A DNA stretch of 24,775 nt, taken from an uncultured Candidatus Saccharibacteria bacterium. Lineage in GTDB: Bacteria; Patescibacteriota; Saccharimonadia; Saccharimonadales; Saccharimonadaceae. How positions within the stretch are numbered: the stretch's first letter is position 1; each line of letters begins with the position of its first letter. The stretch lies in contig CANAUU010000005.1 in the NCBI GenBank assembly GCA_947364965.1, positions 1 through 24,775 on the forward strand. Direction: 5' to 3'. Shown here piece by piece: positions 14,298 to 21,405 of the stretch. The translations under genes were made by a program, and so were the position numbers. Below the pieces are notes generated by a model. It did no database searches. It worked only from the letters and a program-made list of their open reading frames with translations, and had not been told where the DNA came from.

Positions 14298-14462
14298 GGC
14301 CTATGGTTTTAGATGTGTTAGCCAATTAGCCTTTTCTGAAGCGCGTCCAGACATCCCGTCGTCACGGGTGTCTGGCGCTCGTCCTCGCCGTGGCTCCGGA
14401 TCTTCAGAAAAGGCTAATTGGCTAACACACCACTATGTAGGCCCTACGCAGCTGGCTTAATC
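14279..14462 (+). repeat. 184-bp foldback: long inverted repeat spanning the end of ftsI
   Basis: Two perfect arm blocks: 25 bp (14279-14303 with 14438-14462) and 27 bp (14314-14340 with 14403-14429). They are separated by unpaired 10 and 8 bases. The loop (14341-14402) holds a further hairpin CCAGACA...TGTCTGG (14347-14375) flanked by AGCGC/GCGCT. The left arm contains the end of ftsI including its stop, so the right arm is an inverted copy of coding sequence. There is no T-run, so it is not a classical terminator. It could be a MITE-like insertion, an inverted duplication, or an RNA processing or stability element between ftsI and mraY. Confidence 0.9.
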
Positions 14463-14543
14463 TGTTGTTTTGGTGTTTTTGGCTGACATGAGCAACTTTA
14501 CTCTAAATTATACGTTATTTCCTCTCTTCGTGTGGACTTCTTA

Positions 14544-14552
14544 TGGTATAAT
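14544..14552 (+). promoter_or_regulatory. Extended -10 promoter of mraY
   Basis: TGG-TATAAT with TATAAT at 14547-14552. The ATG is 14 bases further, so the leader is only about 8 bases, too short for a Shine-Dalgarno. Confidence 0.6.
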
Positions 14553-14566
14553 ATGTGGTGTAGATT

Positions 14567-15658
14567 ATGGCAGACACATTGAATAATGAGGCTTTTTACG
14601 GATTGTTGTTGGCGTTGTCGGCGTTTTTTTTGGCGACGTTTTTGACGCCAATTTATACTTTTTTCGCATATAAATATCACTTTTGGAAGAAGCAGAAGAA
14701 AGAAACTTTGACGGGTGAGAAGTTGCCAGTGATGACGAAACTGCACGCGAAGAAGTTTCATCGACATTTCCCGACGATGGCGGGGATGATTGGGGTGGTG
14801 ACGGTAGTCTTAGTGACGGCGATTTGTAATTTGAATCGGGAGCAGACTTGGTTGCCGCTGGTGGGGTTTATCGGGGGAGCGGTGGTGGGGTTTGTTGATG
14901 ATGTGATTAACGTGTTCGGAGATGGGCGTGGAGCGGCAGGGCTTCGGGCGCCGGTGAAATTCGCGATGATTACGGCACTGGGGCTTCTGATGGGATGGTG
15001 GTTTGCAGTGAAGCTGGGGTGGACAGGGATCGAAATTCCGTTTGTGGGGCTGTGTGAGGTGGGGGCAATTGGGATGATTTTGATTTTTGCGTTCGCAGTA
15101 GTGGCGACATCAAATGCGGTAAATATTTCGGACGGGTTGGACGGGTTGGCCGGGGGAATTTCGGTGATGGCGTATGGGGCGTATGCGGCGATTGCATTGT
15201 TTCAGGGACAGTGGATGCTGGCGGGATTTTGTTTGACGGTGGTGGGGTGGCTGCTGTCGTATATTTGGTTTAATGTGCCGCCGGCGCGGTTTATGATGGG
15301 AGATACGGGCTCGTTTGCGATTGGTGCAGGACTGGGCGTGGTGGCAATGATGACGAATTCGTTCTTCTTGTTGCCGATTATTGGAGTTGTGTTCGTGGTG
15401 GAGGCGGGGTCGTCGTTGGTGCAGATTTTTTGGAAGAAAGTGTTTCATAAAAAGTTATTGATTTCGGCGCCGATACATCATCATTTGGAAGCGAAAGGGT
15501 GGGGGGAAGCGAAAATTGTGATGCGATTTTGGGTGATTGCTGGGGTGTTTGCGATCATTGGAGTTTTCTTGGCGATACAGGGAGGAGCGCCAAAAGATGT
15601 TTCGAGGGGAGCAGTGGATGAGGGGATATCGAGTGAGGTGGGTGATGCGGAGGCATAA
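14567..15658 (+). CDS. mraY: Phospho-N-acetylmuramoyl-pentapeptide-transferase
   Basis: A 363-residue polytopic membrane protein, usual length, with about ten transmembrane segments. Family motifs present: the aspartate pair in VGFVDDVINVF, NISDGLDGLAGG with the catalytic-site Asn and Asp residues, MMGDTGS, and the histidine motif PIHHHLEAKGW. It transfers phospho-MurNAc-pentapeptide from the UDP precursor to undecaprenyl phosphate, making lipid I on the inner membrane face. The C-terminal tail (about 345-363) is hydrophilic and overlaps the ftsW start by 14 bases. Confidence 0.95.
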   Translation: MADTLNNEAFYGLLLALSAFFLATFLTPIYTFFAYKYHFWKKQKKETLTGEKLPVMTKLHAKKFHRHFPTMAGMIGVVTVVLVTAICNLNREQTWLPLVGFIGGAVVGFVDDVINVFGDGRGAAGLRAPVKFAMITALGLLMGWWFAVKLGWTGIEIPFVGLCEVGAIGMILIFAFAVVATSNAVNISDGLDGLAGGISVMAYGAYAAIALFQGQWMLAGFCLTVVGWLLSYIWFNVPPARFMMGDTGSFAIGAGLGVVAMMTNSFFLLPIIGVVFVVEAGSSLVQIFWKKVFHKKLLISAPIHHHLEAKGWGEAKIVMRFWVIAGVFAIIGVFLAIQGGAPKDVSRGAVDEGISSEVGDAEA

Positions 15659-16838
15659 GAGTGATCGGATTATTGGAGCTTTGACGGTAGTGCTTTTGGG
15701 GGTGGGGTTGATTGTGATTTATACGATTGGTCCGATGCGGGTGAATGTTCTGAATGCGACGTACGGGTCGAACTATAGCGAAAATTACTTCGTGATACGA
15801 CAGGCGATTAACGTGATATTGTCGCTGATTGTCCTCGTCGTGGCGTTCAAATTGCCGTATCAGGTGATTCGGAAGTTTTCGAAAGTGGTGATGTTTGGGG
15901 GGTTGGCATTGTCGGCGCTCCTAGCGATTTTGGCGGTGGCAGGGAGTAGTCTAGCGAAGTGTGAGTTGGGGGCGTGTCGGTGGTTTGACTTCGGAGGGTT
16001 GAGTTTTCAGCCGGCGGAGGTTTTGAAGATTGGGTTGGTGCTGTATTTGGCGGGGTTGATGGCGGAGCGGAAGAAGGAGGGGAAGCTTTCGAGTCTGGAT
16101 TTCTGGATTCCGTTTGCGGTGGTGAGCGGGTTGTCGCTATTGTTCGTGGTGGTGATTCAGAAGGACTTGGGGACGGGGGTGAGTTTGATGGCGATTATTC
16201 TGGCGATGTTGTTTATGAGTGGGGTGAAGATTCAATATTTCATCGCGACGCTAGGGGTGGTAGCGGCGTGTGGGGTGGTTGCAATTGTGAGTTCGCCGCA
16301 TCGGGTGGAGCGGCTTTTGACATTCAATAGTGAAGATTCAAGCGATACGTATCATATCGAGAATGCGATGATTGCGATTGGCACGGGTGGACTGCTGGGA
16401 GTAGGGATTGGCAACAGCGTGCAGGCGACGGGGTATTTGCCGGAGTCGATTAACGATTCGGTGTTTGCGGTGATGGGAGAGACGTTCGGGTTTGTGGGGT
16501 TGGTGGTGATTGTGGGGTGTTTTACGATTTTGCTGATGAGACTGCTTCGGACGGCGAATTATTTGCAAGATACGGAGGAGTCGCTGGTTGTGGTAGGGGT
16601 GTTCGCGTGGGCGACGGCGCACGTGGTAATTAATATCGCGTCGATGACGGGATTGATCCCGTTGACGGGAATTACGTTGCCACTCCTCAGTTATGGCGGG
16701 ACGAGTATGTTGTTTACGGCGGCGGCGCTGGGGTTGGCGCTGCAACTTTCTTGCTATACGAGCCGAGAGCCAAGGACGGAAGAAAAAGTGAGCGCGAGCG
16801 CAAAGACGACGCACGAACCGAGAAGGAGGGTAGCATGA
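15645..16838 (+). CDS. ftsW: SEDS peptidoglycan glycosyltransferase FtsW
   Basis: The longest frame opens at 15537, but I choose ATG 15645 because GAGGTG lies 4 bases upstream and the product then starts with a short basic segment before the first membrane helix, as usual. That gives 397 residues and about ten transmembrane segments. SEDS motifs: RWFDFGGLSFQPAE (FtsW-type), QKDLGTG containing the catalytic-site Asp, NDSVFAVMGETFGFVG, and the C-terminal LTGITLPLLSYGGTSM. It polymerises lipid II at the septum together with FtsI. A small CELGAC insertion after helix 3 has two cysteines. The stop overlaps the start of a 12-codon ORF. Confidence 0.92.
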   Translation: MRRHKSDRIIGALTVVLLGVGLIVIYTIGPMRVNVLNATYGSNYSENYFVIRQAINVILSLIVLVVAFKLPYQVIRKFSKVVMFGGLALSALLAILAVAGSSLAKCELGACRWFDFGGLSFQPAEVLKIGLVLYLAGLMAERKKEGKLSSLDFWIPFAVVSGLSLLFVVVIQKDLGTGVSLMAIILAMLFMSGVKIQYFIATLGVVAACGVVAIVSSPHRVERLLTFNSEDSSDTYHIENAMIAIGTGGLLGVGIGNSVQATGYLPESINDSVFAVMGETFGFVGLVVIVGCFTILLMRLLRTANYLQDTEESLVVVGVFAWATAHVVINIASMTGLIPLTGITLPLLSYGGTSMLFTAAALGLALQLSCYTSREPRTEEKVSASAKTTHEPRRRVA

Positions 16839-16873
16839 GGAACGGAAAATTATGGGAAGGGAATTTAGCATGA
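16835..16873 (+). CDS. 12-codon coupling ORF between ftsW and murG
   Basis: ATG at 16835 overlaps the ftsW stop as ATGA, and its own TGA (16871-16873) overlaps ATG 16870 of murG, again ATGA. The strong AAGGAGGG (about 16823-16830) sits 4-5 bases before this micro-ORF, not before murG. The peptide is MRNGKLWEGNLA. Most likely ribosomes are passed from ftsW through this mini-cistron to murG. It could instead be chance overlap with murG starting at 16852. Peptide function unknown. Confidence 0.4.
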   Translation: MRNGKLWEGNLA

Positions 16874-18417
16874 AGACTAATGATAAGCGCTCAAAGGGGA
16901 TGAAGATTTTGGTGGTGGGGGGAGGTTCCGGGGGGCATATTACGCCGGCAGTGGCGGTGGTGCGGGAGATTCTCGAAAAGCGACCGCGGGCGCAGGTGGA
17001 GTTTTGGACCGATCGGAAGTATTATAAGAACGTTGTAAAAATTACAACAGAAATTGGAGTGCGTTGGGGGTCGGAGGATCTCGGGAGTGGGAAGAAAGTG
17101 CCATATATTCGAGTGCGGAAGGTTTGCGCAGGGAAGTTTCGGCGGTATGCGGGGTGGGGCTGGAAGGATTGGTTTCGGAACTGGCGAATTGTGCTAAAAG
17201 ATTTGGTGTTTGGGAATGTCGCAGGATTTTTCGGATTTATTGGCGGGATGATTCAGAGTTTTTGGAGATTGGTGCTACCAAGTAAGCGGCCGGATGTGAT
17301 TTTCTTGAAAGGAGGGTTTGTGGGGCTGCCGGTGGGGCTAGTGGCGAAGAAGTTGAAGATACCTTATGTGGTTCACGAGTCGGACGCGGTGCCGGGGTTG
17401 GCGAATCGGGTTTTGATGGAGAACGCGACGGTGATTGCGACGGGTTGGGCAGGGCTGGATGTATCGAAATTGAAGCGAAAAGACGGGACGCCGTTATCGG
17501 TGGAGGCGGGGAATGTGGTGCAGGTGGGGATTCCGGTGGCGCCGGAGTTTGCGGAAGTTGATGAGGTAAAGCAGCGGAATTTGAAGAAGAGCTTTGGGTT
17601 TGACCCGGAGAGGGCGCTAGTGGTGGTGACTGGGGGAAGTCAGGGGGCGGAGAATATTAATGTGGCGATGGCGGAGATTTTGCCGGAGATGTTGAAGTTT
17701 GCAAATGTGGGGTTGGTGGCGGGACGGAAACATTATGAGAATATGGTGGAGTTGAAACGTTATGAAGAGTGGGAGAAGGCAAAGCTGAAGTCTGGGTTCC
17801 GGATGTGGGAGTTTAACTCGGCGATGTATGAGCTGATGGGGGCGGCGGATGTAGTGGTAAGCCGGGCGGGGGCGACGACGATTGCGGAATTGGCGGCGCT
17901 GAAGAAAGCGGTGGTTTTGGTGCCGTTTGAGCGGTTGCCGGGGGCGCATCAGTTGAAGAATGCGGAGAAATTGCGAGATCTCGGGGCGGTTTTGATGGTG
18001 GGGGATGAGAAAATTCAGCAGGATCCAAGGTTGTTGCTGGAGGAGGTGCGGCATTTGGTGCGGGCGCCGAGAGAGCGGGAAGCATTAGCGAAGAAGCTGC
18101 ATGAAGAAGCGATGCCGGATGCGGCGGGGAAGCTGGCGACGATTTTGATTGATATTGCGGACGGGATTGATACGACGGTGCGGGAAATTAGGGAGACGTT
18201 TGGCGACGAGGAGAATGGGGACGGGAATGACGAAAAGAAGGAAGCTGGGCCGGAGGAGACGAAGGTGAAGTCACGGGAGCTTTCGGAGAAGGATTTGGCG
18301 GAGGTGAAGGTTTTCTCGGATAAAGAATTGGAGAAGATGAAGGCGGAGCAGGAGAAATTGCGGCTGAAGCGGGAAAAGATGAAGAAGAAAATTATCAAAA
18401 GGTCGAAAAGACGATAG
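16870..18417 (+). CDS. murG: Lipid II synthase (UDP-GlcNAc transferase) MurG with charged C-terminal extension
   Basis: The GT-B glycosyltransferase that adds GlcNAc to lipid I. Starting at 16870 (GGGAAGGGA upstream and ATGA overlap) it has 515 residues against about 360 for typical MurG. Motifs: VVGGGSGGHITPAVAV near the N terminus, KGGFVGLPVG then VHESDAVPGLANR, VTGGSQGAENIN, and SRAGATTIAELAAL followed by HQLKNAEKL for nucleotide sugar binding. The excess length is an insertion (about 95-130 of the protein) with a hydrophobic stretch AGFFGFIGGMIQSFW that may dip into the membrane, plus a C-terminal tail of about 85 Lys/Glu-rich residues, probably coiled coil or disordered. An alternative start is 16852. 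Confidence 0.92.
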   Translation: MKTNDKRSKGMKILVVGGGSGGHITPAVAVVREILEKRPRAQVEFWTDRKYYKNVVKITTEIGVRWGSEDLGSGKKVPYIRVRKVCAGKFRRYAGWGWKDWFRNWRIVLKDLVFGNVAGFFGFIGGMIQSFWRLVLPSKRPDVIFLKGGFVGLPVGLVAKKLKIPYVVHESDAVPGLANRVLMENATVIATGWAGLDVSKLKRKDGTPLSVEAGNVVQVGIPVAPEFAEVDEVKQRNLKKSFGFDPERALVVVTGGSQGAENINVAMAEILPEMLKFANVGLVAGRKHYENMVELKRYEEWEKAKLKSGFRMWEFNSAMYELMGAADVVVSRAGATTIAELAALKKAVVLVPFERLPGAHQLKNAEKLRDLGAVLMVGDEKIQQDPRLLLEEVRHLVRAPREREALAKKLHEEAMPDAAGKLATILIDIADGIDTTVREIRETFGDEENGDGNDEKKEAGPEETKVKSRELSEKDLAEVKVFSDKELEKMKAEQEKLRLKREKMKKKIIKRSKRR

Positions 18418-18426
18418 GAACACGGA

Positions 18427-18981
18427 ATGTGTGGGCAAGGAAAAATGCAGGGAGTGAAGCGGGGGCAGACGATTGTGGCGGAGCGCGAGCGAGCGGAGTC
18501 GGATTCGGAGAGGATGCAGGTGCGTAAGCAACTGCGACGAAAACGAATACGCTCGGTGGTGTCGGCTTGTTTGATGCTGGCGATTTTAGGGCTATTGGCG
18601 TATCTGGGGGCGAAAGAGCTGGTGGGATTTGGGGAGCGCGAAGGAGCTGGGGTGATTGAAGAGAAAAAGGTGACGGCGGAGATTGTGGATGAGAGCGGGC
18701 GAGGGCAGATTTCGATGCGGATGAGGGAATATATTATTCAGCTTGAGGAGGACTTCAAGGTGCTGGGGTATACGGTGACGAAAGTGATATTGCCGGCGAC
18801 GACGAGTCGGGAATTATACGTGGACCTTGCGGGGGAGACGATGTATTTCAAGGTGAGTATGGATCGGGGGGCGGCAGTGACGGTGGAAGATGCGGTGCGG
18901 ATGATGAAATATTTGCGAGAAAAGGATTTGCACCCGGAGTATGTGGACGTGAGGATTGAGGGGAAGGCGTATTATAAGTAG
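18427..18981 (+). CDS. FtsQ/DivIB-like division protein, minimal form
   Basis: A 184-residue protein: a strongly basic cytoplasmic N terminus (1-42), one transmembrane segment (about 43-63), then an extracytoplasmic domain of about 120 residues ending YVDVRIEGKAYYK, which resembles the last strand of FtsQ (a D-x-R-x-x-x-x-x-Y pattern). Position right after murG fits ftsQ in the dcw order. The usual POTRA domain is not evident, so this would be a shortened version; E. coli FtsQ has 276 residues. An internal ATG at 18445 has AAGGA close upstream and could be the true start. Likely scaffold for FtsL and FtsB. Confidence 0.65.
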   Translation: MCGQGKMQGVKRGQTIVAERERAESDSERMQVRKQLRRKRIRSVVSACLMLAILGLLAYLGAKELVGFGEREGAGVIEEKKVTAEIVDESGRGQISMRMREYIIQLEEDFKVLGYTVTKVILPATTSRELYVDLAGETMYFKVSMDRGAAVTVEDAVRMMKYLREKDLHPEYVDVRIEGKAYYK

Positions 18982-18984
18982 GGG

Positions 18985-19012
18985 TTGACAAGCCGTTGGA
19001 ATTTGCTATAAT
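18985..19012 (+). promoter_or_regulatory. Consensus promoter of a short RNA
   Basis: TTGACA (18985-18990), a 16-base spacer and TATAAT (19007-19012) with TGC as an extended -10. It begins 4 bases after the ftsQ-like stop. Confidence 0.8.
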
Positions 19013-19018
19013 GGTGGC

Positions 19019-19078
19019 ATATCACGATGACCGGAACATGCCTAAGGTTTTGACCGAACGCTAATGCCGGTCTTTTTT
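19019..19078 (+). ncRNA. Short promoter-to-terminator RNA, convergent with the NYN gene
   Basis: About 60 bases from the predicted start to the end of TTTTTT (19073-19078). The closing stem is GACCGG (19029-19034) with CCGGTC (19067-19072). GGCAT/ATGCC offers an alternative pairing at the 5' side. Its 3' 18 bases are antisense to the last codons of the minus-strand NYN gene. It has the same design as 5675-5721. It could regulate or terminate the NYN transcript, or be an RNA partner of the neighbouring RT operon; the latter is speculation. Confidence 0.5.
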
Positions 19079-19699
19079 GTGCTTTAGTGGGGCGGCTTTT
19101 CTGGGTTGTTGATGGCGTGATATCGAAGGAGGTTGTAGAAGTAAGTGACTTTTAATGTTGTCTAGCCGAGTAATGTAAGAGCGAAAAGGGGAGAGTAGTT
19201 TTGAATAGCGTTGAGTAGGAGTGATAATGCGCGCTAATTTGCCATGTTTTTCTAGGAAGCGCATTAGGCACGCAAAATCACCGTCACTGCTAACAATAAT
19301 GGCTTGATTGTAATTGTTAAAATCGATAGCCGATGCCTGTAGAACCAGCTCGGCGTCAACGTTGCCTTTCATTTGACGCTTACCTTTCTCGTCGGTATAA
19401 GCAACAGTTGGTTTGAAAACCAGAATAAACCCATAAGATTGAAGTGCTTGATACATGAGGGATTGGGTTTCATCGTAGCCAATGAAAAGAAAGGCTTTGT
19501 CGACATGGAATTTATTTTTGAGATAGAGGCGGAATTTGCGGTAGTCGAGCTTAATGCCTTGATTTTTAATGCCAAGGTACAAGTTATTACCATCAATAAA
19601 AGCATAGTTAGATTTGAGTGGAGCTGATTTTACCGTCTTCATGTTGGGTGCTGATTTGGGCTTAGGCTTATGAGAGTGCGGAGATTTTTGAATTATCAT
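19061..19699 (-). CDS. NYN-domain (PIN-like) ribonuclease, gene 1
   Basis: A 212-residue protein. After a Lys/Pro/Ser-rich N terminus (1-30) comes an NYN domain: NYAFIDGNNLY with D36 and N38, a conserved acidic residue in KGNVDAELVL (D115), and SSDGDF with D139 and D141. These acidic residues form the metal-binding RNase site of the LabA/DUF88 group. The tail is basic (HKKDRH). The minus-strand -10 TATAAT (19711-19706) sits 6 bases before the ATG, so the mRNA should be leaderless. It follows the RT gene by 20 bases on the same strand and may belong functionally with it. RNA target unknown. Confidence 0.8.
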   Translation of the reverse strand: MIIQKSPHSHKPKPKSAPNMKTVKSAPLKSNYAFIDGNNLYLGIKNQGIKLDYRKFRLYLKNKFHVDKAFLFIGYDETQSLMYQALQSYGFILVFKPTVAYTDEKGKRQMKGNVDAELVLQASAIDFNNYNQAIIVSSDGDFACLMRFLEKHGKLARIITPTQRYSKLLSPFRSYITRLDNIKSHLLLQPPSISRHQQPRKAAPLKHKKDRH

Positions 19700-19719
19700 G
19701 CTGTAATTATACAGGGAAA

Positions 19720-21405
19720 TTAGGTTTTGGGGAAGAAGGTGAGCTGGTCGGGAGAGGGCTTGCGGGCGCGAGATGAACGGGGAGCGGCTGGTTTACGAGG
19801 GCTGGATGGTGCGTGTGGTTTAGTTGGTTTGGCGGAGTTGGAGGCGGCGTTAATGGTGGATTTGGAAGTTTTGGAGGTTTGAGTTGGAATTTCACGAGGG
19901 GCGATGGAAGGAGTGTCGGGGAGGAGGGTGGTTTGAACGAAGACGGGAATGGTGGTGGGGAGCTGGTTGGAATAGGAGATGGGGATGGGGCGGTTAGCTT
20001 CGTCGCGGCGTTTCTTGCGGGCGCGGCGAGAATTAGAGGTGTCATGAGCTTTGGTGGAGGAGGAAGAGTAGGGCTGGCGAGCTTCGCGGGCGGCGGCTTT
20101 TTGGCGTTGGTATTCGTCTTCGGGGAGCCAATCATATTCCCAGCCGAAGCTGTCGAAAAGTTTTTTGAAGAAACGGCGGGAGTTGATGTGCTTCGTGGTG
20201 CCCATGCGGGAGACGAATCCGTCGATGTCGCCTTCGCCGCGGGTGGAGAGTTTGTAGGCGGCTTCGAAAGCCTTGCGACGAGAACGGCGACTAGGGACAA
20301 TGAAGCGGGGATAGACGACGGTGCCGATGAAGGGAATGCCCTTGTCGACGGGCTGGCGGTATTGCTTTTTCGGGTGGAGGGTGAGATTTAACTCGCGTTC
20401 AAGGAACTTCTGGATGGCGTTGACATCGCGGAGGAGCTGTTCGCGTTGCTCGTCGGGGACGATGATAAAGAAGTCGTCGACGTAGCGACCATAGTGTTTG
20501 TAGCCAAGGTCGAAAGTGATATAACGGTCGAGCTGATCGAGGAAGATGTTGGAGAGGAGTTGGCTGGTGAGGTTGCCGATGACGATGCCGCGACCTTTGG
20601 GCTGGTTGAAGAGGCTTTTTGAAACAGGGAGCTCGCGCCAGTCGGAGCGGGGTCCGCGGATGATGATGTTTTTCATGGGGTCGTCATGGATGATTTGATG
20701 CCAGAGGAATTTGACGACTTGGTAGAGCTGGTCGCGGTCGCTGGCGTGGCAGCGGATACCGTTTCTATGGTGATACTCTTTATTATCGAGAGGGACGTGG
20801 GGAACGGTGTTAGGATTATATCTGAACTGGCGGTCAAGTCCCCAGCAGATGCGTTCGTAGAGCTTGCGGTGGTCGAGGCTCATGAAATATCCCTGGATGT
20901 CGAGCTTGACGACGAAGGCGGGGCGAGTGTGATTTTTCGTGGCGCGGCGGATGTGAGTGGAGAGACGTTGTTGGCCGAAGAGGGTGCCTTTGCCGACACG
21001 ACAGGAGTAAGAGTCGATGATGAACCGGCGGTCCCACCAATCGGCGCAGACGTTATAAAGGAAGTGATGAATGACGCGGTCGCGGAATGGGGCGGCAACG
21101 ATTTCGCGGATGACTGGATCGCGGACGATGAAGGCGACGCCACGGCTGGGTTTATAACGGCGCTGGATGATGCTGTCGCGGAGAAAAATGAGGTTTTCCA
21201 TGTCGTTTAGCTCGAAGCGCTGCTCGTCGACAGTTTTGCGTTTGCCTTTGCGGGCGCAATCGTAGGCGTGCCAGAGTTCGCGGAGGAGGAAGTCTTCAAA
21301 GCGAGTGTGGTGGAAGGTGGCGAATTCTTCGTCGATGCTGCTTAAGTCGGGGTCGTCGTCGGGGTTGAAAAGCTCGCGGGGACGATTGGGGTATTGGTCG
21401 AGCAT
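19720..21405 (-). CDS. Reverse transcriptase of the diversity-generating-retroelement lineage
   Basis: A 561-residue RT. Domain order: N-terminal RT block RYKPSRGVAFIVRDPVIREI (83-102) and DSYSCRVGKGT (131-141); motif A KLDIQGYF with D169; an insert of about 80 residues (190-270); motif B IGNLTSQLLSN (276-286), with the IG-x3-SQ form typical of DGR RTs where group II introns have QG-x3-SP; catalytic YVDD (308-311); LTLHPKK (341-347); IPFIG (357-361). No maturase X or endonuclease domain. Residues about 440-561 are a Pro/Ser/Thr/Ala/Lys-rich, probably disordered tail. The start overlaps the upstream stop (TAATG). I find no template/variable repeat pair, so function in mutagenic retrohoming is not shown. 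A retained DGR with a distant target or an antiphage RT are both possible. Confidence 0.85.
   Translation of the reverse strand: MLDQYPNRPRELFNPDDDPDLSSIDEEFATFHHTRFEDFLLRELWHAYDCARKGKRKTVDEQRFELNDMENLIFLRDSIIQRRYKPSRGVAFIVRDPVIREIVAAPFRDRVIHHFLYNVCADWWDRRFIIDSYSCRVGKGTLFGQQRLSTHIRRATKNHTRPAFVVKLDIQGYFMSLDHRKLYERICWGLDRQFRYNPNTVPHVPLDNKEYHHRNGIRCHASDRDQLYQVVKFLWHQIIHDDPMKNIIIRGPRSDWRELPVSKSLFNQPKGRGIVIGNLTSQLLSNIFLDQLDRYITFDLGYKHYGRYVDDFFIIVPDEQREQLLRDVNAIQKFLERELNLTLHPKKQYRQPVDKGIPFIGTVVYPRFIVPSRRSRRKAFEAAYKLSTRGEGDIDGFVSRMGTTKHINSRRFFKKLFDSFGWEYDWLPEDEYQRQKAAAREARQPYSSSSTKAHDTSNSRRARKKRRDEANRPIPISYSNQLPTTIPVFVQTTLLPDTPSIAPREIPTQTSKTSKSTINAASNSAKPTKPHAPSSPRKPAAPRSSRARKPSPDQLTFFPKT

Noticed and set aside
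19720..21405. Group II intron maturase or retron RT
   Set aside because: Motif B is IG-x3-SQ, not QG-x3-SP. No maturase or HNH domain and no domain V-like RNA follow. No msr-msd-like inverted-repeat RNA directly precedes the gene, which is fused by TAATG to its partner.
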